Positions 7,346-19,562 of a stretch of 64,000 nt of DNA are shown here, piece after piece. Under the pieces are notes generated by a model that saw only the letters and a list, made by a program, of their open reading frames with translations, was not told where the DNA came from and made no database searches. The position numbers and the translations under genes were made by a program. Origin of the DNA: DATATB01 sp036268995 (GTDB lineage: Bacteria > Planctomycetota > Planctomycetia > Pirellulales > PNKZ01); NCBI GenBank assembly GCA_036268995.1, contig DATATB010000143.1, positions 1 to 64,000 of the forward strand, in the 5' to 3' direction. Every line of letters starts with the position of its first letter. The stretch's first letter is position 1.

Positions 7346-8656
7346 ATGGCCGCATTCGCCGAGATCAGCAAGATTCGCTTCGAGGGTCCGAAATCGAAGA
7401 AGCCGCTCGCCTTCCGGCATTACGACGAGAACGAAGTCGTCGAAGGCAAGCCGATGAAGGACCACCTGCGATTCAGCGTGGCCTATTGGCATACCTTCCG
7501 CGGCACGGGCAGCGATCCTTTTGGTCCCGGCACTATGCTGCGGCCCTGGGAAGCGGCCAAGGACTCGGTCGACAACGCAGTGGCTCGGGCCGGCGTGGCC
7601 TTTGAGTTCATCGAGAAGCTCGGCGCCCCGTTCTATTGCTTCCACGATCGCGACGTGGCGCCCGAGGGGGCGAACCTGGCCGAGACCAACAAGCATCTCG
7701 ACGCCGTGGTCAAGGCACTCAAGGAACATCAGCAGCGGACGGGCATCAAGCTGCTGTGGGGCACGGCCAACCTGTTCAGCAATCCGCGCTTCATGCACGG
7801 CGCGGCCACGAGCCCCAATGCCGACGCCTTTGCCTACGCGGCCGCACAGGTGAAAAAGGCCATTGAAGTGACCAAGGAGCTGGGCGGCCAGAACTACGTG
7901 TTCTGGGGCGGCCGCGAAGGCTACCAGACGCTGTGGAACACCGACATGAAGCGCGAGCTGGACCATCTGGCCGCCTTCATGCACATGGCCGTCGACTATG
8001 CCAAGCAAATCGGCTTCACGGGCCAGTTCCTGTTCGAGCCCAAGCCCAAGGAGCCGACCAAGCATCAATACGATTTCGACGCCGCCGCCTGCGCGAACTT
8101 TTTGCGGGCTTATGGCCTCGTCGATCACGTCAAGCTGAACATCGAGACCAACCATGCCACGCTGGCCGGCCACACGATGCACCACGAGCTGGACTATGCC
8201 GGCATGCAAAAGTTGCTGGGCTCGATCGACGCCAACACGGGCGACCTGCTGTTGGGTTGGGACACCGATCAGTTTCCCACCGACATTTATCTCACCACGC
8301 AGTGCATGCTCGCGCTGCTCAAGTACGGCGGCGTGGCGCCGGGCGGAATTAACTTCGACGCCAAGGTGCGGCGCGAAAGTTTCGAGCCGGTCGATTTGTT
8401 CTACGCCCATATTGGCGGCATGGACGCCTTCGCCCGTGGGCTGAAGATCGCGGCTGCGATTCGCGCCGACGGGGCGCTGGAGAAAATCGTCAAGGACCGC
8501 TACAGCTCGTGGACCAGCGGCGTCGGCGCCGAGATCGAGGCCGGCAAAGCCAGCTTCGCTTCGCTCGAAAAGTACATGCTCGCCAAGGGCGACGTCACGC
8601 CCAACACCAGCGGCCGCCAGGAGTTGCTCGAGAATTTGATTAACACGTATTTGTAG
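7346..8656 (+). CDS. xylA: Xylose isomerase
   Basis: This 436-residue protein has the length of class II xylose isomerases. It converts D-xylose to D-xylulose (and glucose to fructose) in the cytoplasm, using two divalent metals. Visible motifs include FYCFHDRDVAPEG (catalytic histidine and aspartate), NYVFWGGREGY, FLFEPKPKEPTKHQYD (metal ligand glutamate and KP.EP signature), NIETNHATLAGH, GWDTDQFPT and GGINFDAKVRR. The ATG at 7346 is chosen because AAGAAGG lies 7 bases upstream and the protein then begins MAAFAEISKIRFEG; an upstream in-frame ATG at 7283 has no such support. No xylulokinase or xylose transporter gene lies beside it, so pathway partners are elsewhere. Confidence 0.97.
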   Translation: MAAFAEISKIRFEGPKSKKPLAFRHYDENEVVEGKPMKDHLRFSVAYWHTFRGTGSDPFGPGTMLRPWEAAKDSVDNAVARAGVAFEFIEKLGAPFYCFHDRDVAPEGANLAETNKHLDAVVKALKEHQQRTGIKLLWGTANLFSNPRFMHGAATSPNADAFAYAAAQVKKAIEVTKELGGQNYVFWGGREGYQTLWNTDMKRELDHLAAFMHMAVDYAKQIGFTGQFLFEPKPKEPTKHQYDFDAAACANFLRAYGLVDHVKLNIETNHATLAGHTMHHELDYAGMQKLLGSIDANTGDLLLGWDTDQFPTDIYLTTQCMLALLKYGGVAPGGINFDAKVRRESFEPVDLFYAHIGGMDAFARGLKIAAAIRADGALEKIVKDRYSSWTSGVGAEIEAGKASFASLEKYMLAKGDVTPNTSGRQELLENLINTYL

Positions 8657-8661
8657 ACGAA

Positions 8662-8746
8662 CTCCGGTCGCTAACGCTCCCGGCTCGCCATGACGCTGCA
8701 CGCACGCTGTTTCTTCGTGGCGAGCCGGGAGCGTTAGCGACCGGAG
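8662..8746. repeat. 29-bp perfect inverted repeat (family R1: CCGGTCGCTAACGCTCCCGG)
   Basis: Left arm 8662-8690 and right arm 8718-8746 are perfect reverse complements over 29 bp, separated by 27 bp. The core is CCGGTCGCTAACGCTCCCGG. Two direct copies of the same unit occur at 25826-25885. The right arm ends in CCGGAGG, 15 bp before the ATG of the ComB-like gene, so it could supply or occlude a ribosome-binding site. The hairpin may also end xylA transcription. Confidence 0.85.
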
Positions 8747-8762
8747 GACGCGACTAATCACC

Positions 8763-9506
8763 ATGCCAAGCATCAACGTCCATCTGCTGCCGGATCTCGT
8801 CGCTGAAGACGCGCTGGCCGGCAGCGCGGTGGTGATGATGGACGTGCTGCGGGCGACGACCACGCTGACGTACGCCTTGGCTGCCGGCGCGGCGAAGGTG
8901 ATCGCCTGCTTGGAAGTCGACGAAGCGCGACGCATCGCGACATCGCTCGCCGACCAGCGGCCGCTGCTGGGTGGCGAGCGCGGCGGGCTGCGGATCGAAG
9001 GTTTTGATCTGGGCAACTCTCCGAGCGAATACACGCCCAAGTCGATCGGCGGCCGCACGCTCATCTTCACCACCACTAACGGCACGCGCGCCATGCTCCA
9101 TTGCCGGCAAGCGCGGCAAGTGCTGCTGGGATCGCTGGTCAATCGCCAGGCGGTGGTGCAGGCACTGTCGGGCGAAGCGAGAGTCGACCTGGTGTGCGCC
9201 GGCACGCGCGGCCAGATCACGCGCGAAGATGCCTTGTGCGCCGGTGCCCTGGTAGCGGGCATGGCCCAAGCCGGCGGCGGCTGGCAGTTGAACGACCAGG
9301 CGCTGCTGGTGCTCGCCGCGTGGCAGGTGCTGGCCGCTCGCGGAGTCGATTCGGACCTGCTATCCGAGGAATTAAAGGACACGCAAGGCGGCCGCAATCT
9401 TCTGGCCGAAGGCCTCCAGGCCGATATTCCCTGGGCGGCCCAGCTCGATCGCTTCGACCTCGTGCCGCGGTTCAATCCGGCCGACTCGACGATTTCGATC
9501 CTGTAA
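8763..9506 (+). CDS. comB: 2-phosphosulfolactate phosphatase (ComB-like)
   Basis: This 247-residue protein matches the ComB family, which removes phosphate from 2-phospho-3-sulfolactate in the coenzyme M/sulfolactate route. Typical motifs seen are VVMMDVLRATTTL, LLGGERGGLRIEGFDLGNSP, IFTTTNGTRAM and VCAGTRGQITREDALCAG. The start at ATG 8763 has GGAGG 15 bases upstream, a long spacing. No ComA, ComC or other coenzyme M genes are nearby. In bacteria ComB-like proteins are widespread without a full pathway, so the in vivo substrate is uncertain. Confidence 0.88.
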   Translation: MPSINVHLLPDLVAEDALAGSAVVMMDVLRATTTLTYALAAGAAKVIACLEVDEARRIATSLADQRPLLGGERGGLRIEGFDLGNSPSEYTPKSIGGRTLIFTTTNGTRAMLHCRQARQVLLGSLVNRQAVVQALSGEARVDLVCAGTRGQITREDALCAGALVAGMAQAGGGWQLNDQALLVLAAWQVLAARGVDSDLLSEELKDTQGGRNLLAEGLQADIPWAAQLDRFDLVPRFNPADSTISIL

Positions 9507-9681
9507 TCATCGGCCGTGGCTGATGCGAAGCGTTTCCGGCTACTCGCTTCGAGGCTTTTGGCAAGTTATGATGCGTTTCTTGCCGGTGTCCGGTTGCCGG
9601 CCCGCGCTACCCCGCCTCGTGCCGTCTCGCCGCAAAAAATCGCATCGCCGCCCCCAAAAATATTCGGAAAGGAAACGATTC

Positions 9682-14628
<4,947 letters not shown>

Positions 14629-14655
14629 TGTGGCGTACCCCAAGGCGCCGCACGT

Positions 14656-15960
14656 ATGACCGCGATGCCGGCAGCAGACGGTTCGGCGCCCCCACGGCCC
14701 GCCTACAAGTGGGCGGTCGTGGGCATGCTGTGGTTCGTCTGCTTTTTCAATTACGCCGATCGACAGTCGATCTTTTCGGTGTTTCCCGTGCTGGCCGAGG
14801 AGTTCAAGTTCGATAAGGTCGAACTGGGGCTGATCGGCTCGGCCTTCATGTGGGTCTACGCGGTCGGTGCCCCGCTGGCCGGATTCATTGGCGACCGGCT
14901 GCGCCGCAAGGACCTGATTCTCGGCGGCTGCCTGGTCTGGAGCTTCGTCACGGTCACCACCGGCTGGTGCGGCCGGCTGTGGCAATTTGTCAGCGTGCGG
15001 GCGCTCGAGGGGCTGGGCGAAACATTTTACCTGCCGGCTTCGATGTCGTTGCTCAGCGACTATCACGGCCGCCGCACGCGATCGCTGGCCATGTCACTGC
15101 ACCAGTCGAGCGTCTATCTCGGCACGATCGGCGGAAGCTGGCTGGGCGCCGTGCTAGCCGAGCATTTTGGCTGGCGCATCGGCTTTTACTTTTTTGGCGG
15201 CGCCGGAATGTTGTTGTCCCTCGCGCTGTACAAATTCCTGCGCGAGCCCCAGCGCGGCGCGGCCGACGCGGATCGCGACGAGCTTGCCGCGCACGGGGTT
15301 CGCCCGGAAAACCCGCTCTCCGCGAAAGACACCGCGCTGGCGATTTGCCGCAGTCCGGTGGCCCTGCTGCTGATGGCCGTGTTTCTCGGCGCCAACAGCG
15401 TGGCCACGGTCTTTCTGACCTGGACGCCGACGTTCCTGTTCGAAAAGTTCCATTTCGGCCTCAGCTCCGCCGGCCTGTCGGGCAGCATTTTCATCAATCT
15501 CGCCAGTGCGCTCAGCGTGCCGCTGGCCGGCATGCTCGCCGATCGCCTGGCACGCCGCCTGGGCGGTGGCCGCATCGTGGTGCAAGCCCTGGGGCTGCTC
15601 GTGGGTTCCGTGTTCGTGTTCCTCGTCGGCATCACGCCCACCGTTAGCACGCTGCTGGTGGCGATGGCGTGTTTCGGATTTTGCAAAGGCTTTTATGACT
15701 CGAACATTTTTGCGTCGCTGTACGACGTGATCGAGCCACGGGCCCGGGCCAGCGCCGCGGGCGTCATGAACTGCATCGGCTGGGGCGGCGGTGCGCTGGG
15801 CCCGCTGGTCGTTGGCTTGATCGCCAGGCACGGCCGGCACACTAGCGAGATGGACAATATGAGCGAAGCCATCGCCGCCTGCGGCGCGATCTACCTGGTC
15901 GGCGCGGCGGCGCTGGTGGCTGCGGTCGTCTTGTCACAGAGATTAAAGCAGGGGAATTGA
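14656..15960 (+). CDS. MFS transporter, sugar-acid/anion type
   Basis: This 434-residue, about 12-segment major facilitator opens with KWAVVGMLWFVCFFNYADRQ, typical of the anion:cation symporter branch (hexuronate, glucarate, phthalate permeases). The A-loop signature is FIGDRLRRKDLILGG, and GLGETFYLPASMSLLSDYHG follows in the next helices. It sits in the inner membrane. It begins 28 bp after the giant dehydrogenase gene, so the two are probably co-transcribed and the transporter may import the oxidised product. That coupling is inference. Its stop codon lies within a dispersed repeat (15957-15989). Confidence 0.88.
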   Translation: MTAMPAADGSAPPRPAYKWAVVGMLWFVCFFNYADRQSIFSVFPVLAEEFKFDKVELGLIGSAFMWVYAVGAPLAGFIGDRLRRKDLILGGCLVWSFVTVTTGWCGRLWQFVSVRALEGLGETFYLPASMSLLSDYHGRRTRSLAMSLHQSSVYLGTIGGSWLGAVLAEHFGWRIGFYFFGGAGMLLSLALYKFLREPQRGAADADRDELAAHGVRPENPLSAKDTALAICRSPVALLLMAVFLGANSVATVFLTWTPTFLFEKFHFGLSSAGLSGSIFINLASALSVPLAGMLADRLARRLGGGRIVVQALGLLVGSVFVFLVGITPTVSTLLVAMACFGFCKGFYDSNIFASLYDVIEPRARASAAGVMNCIGWGGGALGPLVVGLIARHGRHTSEMDNMSEAIAACGAIYLVGAAALVAAVVLSQRLKQGN

Positions 15961-15989
15961 ACAGAAGATCGCGAAGGACGCTAAGAAAA
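15957..15989 (+). repeat. Dispersed repeat R5 (GAACAGAAGATCGCGAAGGA)
   Basis: The sequence starting TTGAACAGAAGATCGCGAAG overlaps the stop of the MFS gene. Related copies lie at 23889-23930 (same strand) and 24058-24092 (opposite strand). It is short and has no coding capacity. Confidence 0.6.
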
Positions 15990-16066
15990 TACAAAAACGC
16001 TTCGCCGTCTTGGTATCATCGAAAACGGGGCGAGCGACAAATTCGGTCAAGCTGCACGAGAAGATC

Positions 16067-16246
16067 ATGCACAGCGAGTTCACCGCAGTCTTCCAGCGCG
16101 ACGGTGAATGGTACATCGGTTACTGCGCCGAAGTGTCGGGCGCGAACGGTCAAGGGCGGACGTTGGATGAGTGTCGGGCCAGCTTGCGCGAGGCGGTCGC
16201 ACTGGTGCTGGCTGACCGTCGCGAGGACGGCTTGCGAGTTACCTAG
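16067..16246 (+). CDS. HicB-like small protein without a HicA partner
   Basis: A 59-residue protein MHSEFTAVFQRDGEWYIGYC... with GRTLDECRASLREAVALVL matches the partial RNase-H fold of the HicB/UPF0150 antitoxin family. The usual PELPGC segment is changed to AEVSGAN. It has no C-terminal DNA-binding domain. No HicA-like double-stranded-RNA-binding toxin gene is seen on either side, so this is an orphan. The ATG at 16067 is chosen; an in-frame ATG at 16010 would add 19 residues of unconserved sequence. Function as an antitoxin is doubtful. Confidence 0.7.
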   Translation: MHSEFTAVFQRDGEWYIGYCAEVSGANGQGRTLDECRASLREAVALVLADRREDGLRVT

Positions 16247-16303
16247 CGGTGGGCGGTGCCCATCCTACAAACTGCAAACTTCAGTCAGGACGAGCGGTAC
16301 TTG

Positions 16304-18388
16304 CTAGCGCGGCAAATCGAGCGTCACGGTTAGCGTCAGCTCCTTGCCGGCGCGGCGGACGATGACCGGCACCTTGTCGCCGCCTTTGTGCTTGCGCAGG
16401 GCGCTGTCAAAGTCTTCGAGGTTGCCGATGCGGCTCTCGCCGAGCTTGATGATGATGTCGCCGGCCTTGAGCCCGCCCTTGTCGGCCGGGCTGCCCGAGG
16501 TCACGCCGCTGATGCCATAGCCGGGCTCGGTTGGGGCGAAGTCGGGAATGCTGCCGAAGTACGGGCGATCGCCTCCGCCGCCACCGGCCATTGCCGGCCG
16601 CTTGGTCTCCTGATACGTCGGCCGGCTGTCGGCCTCAGCCAGGGCCAAGGCCACGTCGGTGACCAGACCGGCCACCTGCCGCATGCCGGGCACGTTGATC
16701 TTGTCAAAGTCGTCGCTGGGCCGGTGATAGTCTTTGTGGATGCCGGTGAAGAAGTGCATCACGGGAATCTTGTGGCCATAGAACGATGAATGATCGCTGG
16801 GGCCAAAGCCGCCGCTCTGCCGCGTGATTTTGAAGTCGTAGTCGGCGTTGGCCTTGTCCAGCACTTCGCCAAACTGCTTGGCCGTGTCGACGCCCTGCAC
16901 GGTCAGCTTGGCGTCGCTCAGCCGGCCGACCATGTCCATGTTGAGCATGGCCACGGTCTTATCCAACGGAAACAGCGGATGGCGGCAATAGTAGGCGCTG
17001 CCCAGCAGCCCGCGCTCTTCGCCGGTAAAGGCGATGAACACCACGCGGCGCGGCAGCTTATGCCCCAGCGTCGCCAGGCGGCGGGCGACCTCGATCAGAT
17101 CGGCCGTGCCGGAGGCGTTGTCGTCGGCCCCGTTATGGATTTCGCGTTTGTCTGGTAAAAACGAGCCTTCGCCGCCGAAGCCGAGATGATCGTAATGGGC
17201 GCCAACCACGATCGTTTCGTCGGCATGCGGCCCTTCGCCTTCGAGCACCGCGACCACGTTCTTGACCTCGGCCTCGCGGCGATTCACCGTGATCTGGCCG
17301 CTCAGCCGCCAATCCTTGAGCGCCACGCTATGCGGCTTAAGGCCCTTGTCGATTTCGCTCTCGAGCGTGCCCAGGTCCTTGCCGAGCGCCGCGTGGATCA
17401 TGCCGGCCAGCGCCTCGCGGCGGCAGAAGATGACGGGAATGCGGCCCGGCTCGCCGCCAAAGCCGGCCCCTTTGAAGCCCAGCAGCGGATCAAACTCGGC
17501 GGCCAGCTTGTCGCCCTGTTCGCGCACCACGCTGGCCAGCTCGTCGATCAGCTTGCGCTGCCGGCCGATTTGCTCCAGCGACGGATGCTCGACCTTCTTG
17601 AACTTGGCGGCCGCCTGCTCCAGTTCGTCGATGGCCTGCTGCCACAGCTTGTTGCGCCGGGCCACATTCTGCTCGATCTCGTACTCGTCGGTGCAAAACA
17701 CGACCGCGGCCGCGCCATGCTCGTAGGCATTGGAAAGCTTGCGAGAATACGGCGCGTGCTGCGAGGGTTTGGTGCCGTTGAACGCGCTGTGCGGATTGCC
17801 CTGCTCGGGCTCGTGCCGCATGACGATCACGGCCTTGCCCTGCACGTCGATGCCGGCATAGTCGTCGTAATGGTCGTCTTTGTCGGTGATGCCATAGCCC
17901 ACAAACACCAGCGGCAGGTCGAACTTGCCGCTGCCGCCGATGGCCAGCGGATTGCAATCCTCGCCCAGCTTCCAGCTGGTGGTCTTGGTCGTGCCGGCCT
18001 TGTCACCCGGCCCGACGAGGCTCACCTGGTTCGGGCTGCCCAGTTGCACGTCGGCCGTGATCTTGAACTTCTGAAACGGCGTGCCGTCGAAGAGACGAGT
18101 GTTGAGCTTCAAGGCGGCAAACTGCTGGGCGATGTAATCGGCCGCCAGGTCGATGCCGTGGGTGCCCACCCCGCGGCCTTCCAGTTCGTCGCTGGCCAGG
18201 TATTTGACGGCGGCTTGCAGGCGGGACTCGCTGTCCGCGGCCGCGGCCGGGTTTTTTGCTTCCGCGGCGGCCGGAGTTGCCGTTTTCTCGGCGGCCGGCG
18301 CGGCCGCTAGCAACAGCCCGAGCAGGGCCATTGCCGGGTAAATTACGCCAAAGCGGCCAGCCATCACTCGCGAGCGCCAGACAAGCAT
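16304..18388 (-). CDS. Exported M28 aminopeptidase with PA-like insert and C-terminal PDZ domain
   Basis: About 694 residues. A signal peptide (ATG at 18388 or 18364, then VIYPAMALLGLLLAAAPAA) precedes an alanine-rich linker. The first third reads VKYLASDELEGRGVGTHG, typical of M28 peptidases with an inserted PA-type domain. The catalytic part has VVGAHYDHLGF, HNGADDNASGTADL, FTGEERGLLGS, MLNMDMVGRL and MHFFTGIHKDYHRPSDD, covering the two zinc ligand sets and general-base glutamate. The C-terminus is a PDZ domain (GYGISGVTSGSPADKGGLKA, GDIIIKLG). It should cleave N-terminal residues of peptides outside the cytoplasm. It faces the HicB-like gene convergently, and its 5' side is the repeat-filled spacer at 18.4-18.9 kb. 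Confidence 0.93.
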   Translation of the reverse strand: MLVWRSRVMAGRFGVIYPAMALLGLLLAAAPAAEKTATPAAAEAKNPAAAADSESRLQAAVKYLASDELEGRGVGTHGIDLAADYIAQQFAALKLNTRLFDGTPFQKFKITADVQLGSPNQVSLVGPGDKAGTTKTTSWKLGEDCNPLAIGGSGKFDLPLVFVGYGITDKDDHYDDYAGIDVQGKAVIVMRHEPEQGNPHSAFNGTKPSQHAPYSRKLSNAYEHGAAAVVFCTDEYEIEQNVARRNKLWQQAIDELEQAAAKFKKVEHPSLEQIGRQRKLIDELASVVREQGDKLAAEFDPLLGFKGAGFGGEPGRIPVIFCRREALAGMIHAALGKDLGTLESEIDKGLKPHSVALKDWRLSGQITVNRREAEVKNVVAVLEGEGPHADETIVVGAHYDHLGFGGEGSFLPDKREIHNGADDNASGTADLIEVARRLATLGHKLPRRVVFIAFTGEERGLLGSAYYCRHPLFPLDKTVAMLNMDMVGRLSDAKLTVQGVDTAKQFGEVLDKANADYDFKITRQSGGFGPSDHSSFYGHKIPVMHFFTGIHKDYHRPSDDFDKINVPGMRQVAGLVTDVALALAEADSRPTYQETKRPAMAGGGGGDRPYFGSIPDFAPTEPGYGISGVTSGSPADKGGLKAGDIIIKLGESRIGNLEDFDSALRKHKGGDKVPVIVRRAGKELTLTVTLDLPR

Positions 18389-18613
18389 GCGGATATCCAA
18401 GATCGAGGTTTGGTTGATTCCGGGGGGGCCACGCCGCGGTTTCGTCAGTCGAGCACTGCGACGGCAGTCGAGCCTGGGGCGGGGGTTCGCAGCGTAAACC
18501 GTTGAAATTCTTGACGTTTGCGGCAGAAGCGTCAAGCAGCTTTTTCCCTTTTGACACAAGCGGCCCGGCTCGATATGCTCTGCCCTCCAATTGGAACCCG
18601 AACGACTGCGAAA

Positions 18614-18715
18614 ACGTTCGACCGAAAAGTAACTTCTCCGCGTCCCCCCTCGCCCCTTGCGGGAGAGGCCGGGTGAGGGGTCAGAAAAAACGGAAGTTAT
18701 TTTTCGGTCGAACGT
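18614..18715. repeat. Composite palindrome R6: long arms around a GGGAGAGG..GTGAGGGG core
   Basis: Left arm 18614-18636 (ACGTTCGACCGAAAAGTAAC...) and right arm 18693-18715 pair with one mismatch over 23 bp. Between them lies GCCCCTTGCGGGAGAGGCC followed by GGGTGAGGGG. A similar element sits at 19377-19532. The 505-bp spacer 18389-18892 holds no other feature that I can support except the upstream region of the receiver gene. Confidence 0.7.
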
Positions 18716-18892
18716 GCGTTTGGGTTCCGGCCAAGGCATGGATGCCCGGCTGTTTGGTGGCTGTAAATCACTGCCGACGTTTTAGCTCGTGAAAGCGCGA
18801 CTGATCTGGGGGGTGGCTGGCCGAATCGGCCTGCCGCTAGTGCGCGCCGAGGCGAGTTCGTCGGGTGAATCGGACAACATGGAGGTTGCCGC

Positions 18893-19273
18893 TTGACCCC
18901 CAGACGTAGCGTGTTGGTGGTGGATCCCACGGCCGAAACCCGGGAAGTCCTGCGCACGGCGCTCGAAGAGCGCGGCCTGCGCACGATCGGGGCCAGCCGG
19001 GCCGAACAGGCTTTGGCACTGGCCCGCGAGGAAGCGCCCGACCTGATCGTGCTCGACCTCGAGTCCGACGCCTCGCCCAACGAGCATTGGGCCGGCGAGT
19101 TCGCCCGCCAATCGCAGCTCGAAGACACTCCGCTGGTCCTGCTGGGCAACGCCCGGCGGCGGCAGTCGGTGGCCGGCGAGCAGTTCGTGGCCAAACCCTA
19201 TCATTACGGACCGCTGATCCGTAAAATCGAGGCGCTGCTCGACGAGGCCATGCGGCCGCCGGCTGCCGCCTGA
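18893..19273 (+). CDS. Degenerate response-regulator receiver domain protein
   Basis: This 126-residue single-domain protein starts at TTG 18893 with GGAGG about 7 bases upstream. It follows the CheY fold: VLVVDPTAET at beta-1, LIVLDLES with the expected phospho-acceptor aspartate, and FVAKPYHYGPL with the conserved lysine. Two active-site features deviate. The acidic pair at beta-1 is DP rather than DD/ED, and the switch Thr/Ser at beta-4 is glycine (VLLGNARRR). It may therefore be a pseudo-receiver that does not phosphorylate normally. It lies 290 bp before the FHA-GAF histidine kinase on the same strand, a plausible partner. Confidence 0.8.
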   Translation: MTPRRSVLVVDPTAETREVLRTALEERGLRTIGASRAEQALALAREEAPDLIVLDLESDASPNEHWAGEFARQSQLEDTPLVLLGNARRRQSVAGEQFVAKPYHYGPLIRKIEALLDEAMRPPAAA

Positions 19274-19376
19274 ATCGCCGCCGCCGGCGACCTCTGATGC
19301 GAGTCTGGCGCTCCCGGCTGGGGCGAGCGGCAAGCTGTGTCCTTTGCCGCCGCGCCTGCTATCGGCCAGCGACATT

Positions 19377-19532
19377 GGGATCGAGCAAAAAATAACGCGT
19401 CCTCGTCTCCGTCTCCCTCTCCCTCCGGGAGAGGGCCGGGGTGAGGGGCCGTAAAAACTCGTTCCGCCTCTCCCCTTGTGGGAGAGGGCCGGGGTGAGGG
19501 TTCGCACGACCCGTTATTCTTCGCTCGCTCCC
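19377..19532. repeat. Second composite palindrome R6 with two core copies
   Basis: Arms 19377-19399 and 19510-19532 match at 19 of 23 positions. Inside are two copies of a GGGAGAGGGCCGGGGTGAGG core, each preceded by a CTCTCCC complement (about 19416-19446 and 19468-19500). The layout matches 18614-18715. It occupies most of the spacer between the receiver and kinase genes. Confidence 0.7.
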
Positions 19533-19562
19533 AACGTACTGGCTGCACCGGAGCCCTCAGCC

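Noticed and set aside
7319..9475. Long minus-strand frame of 718 codons across xylA and comB
   Set aside because: It crosses two well-supported genes and the R1 hairpin, with low-complexity product and no motif.
15989..16066. HicA toxin gene just before the HicB-like gene
   Set aside because: No frame shows the HicA GSHHxF-type motif, and the space is partly repeat R5.
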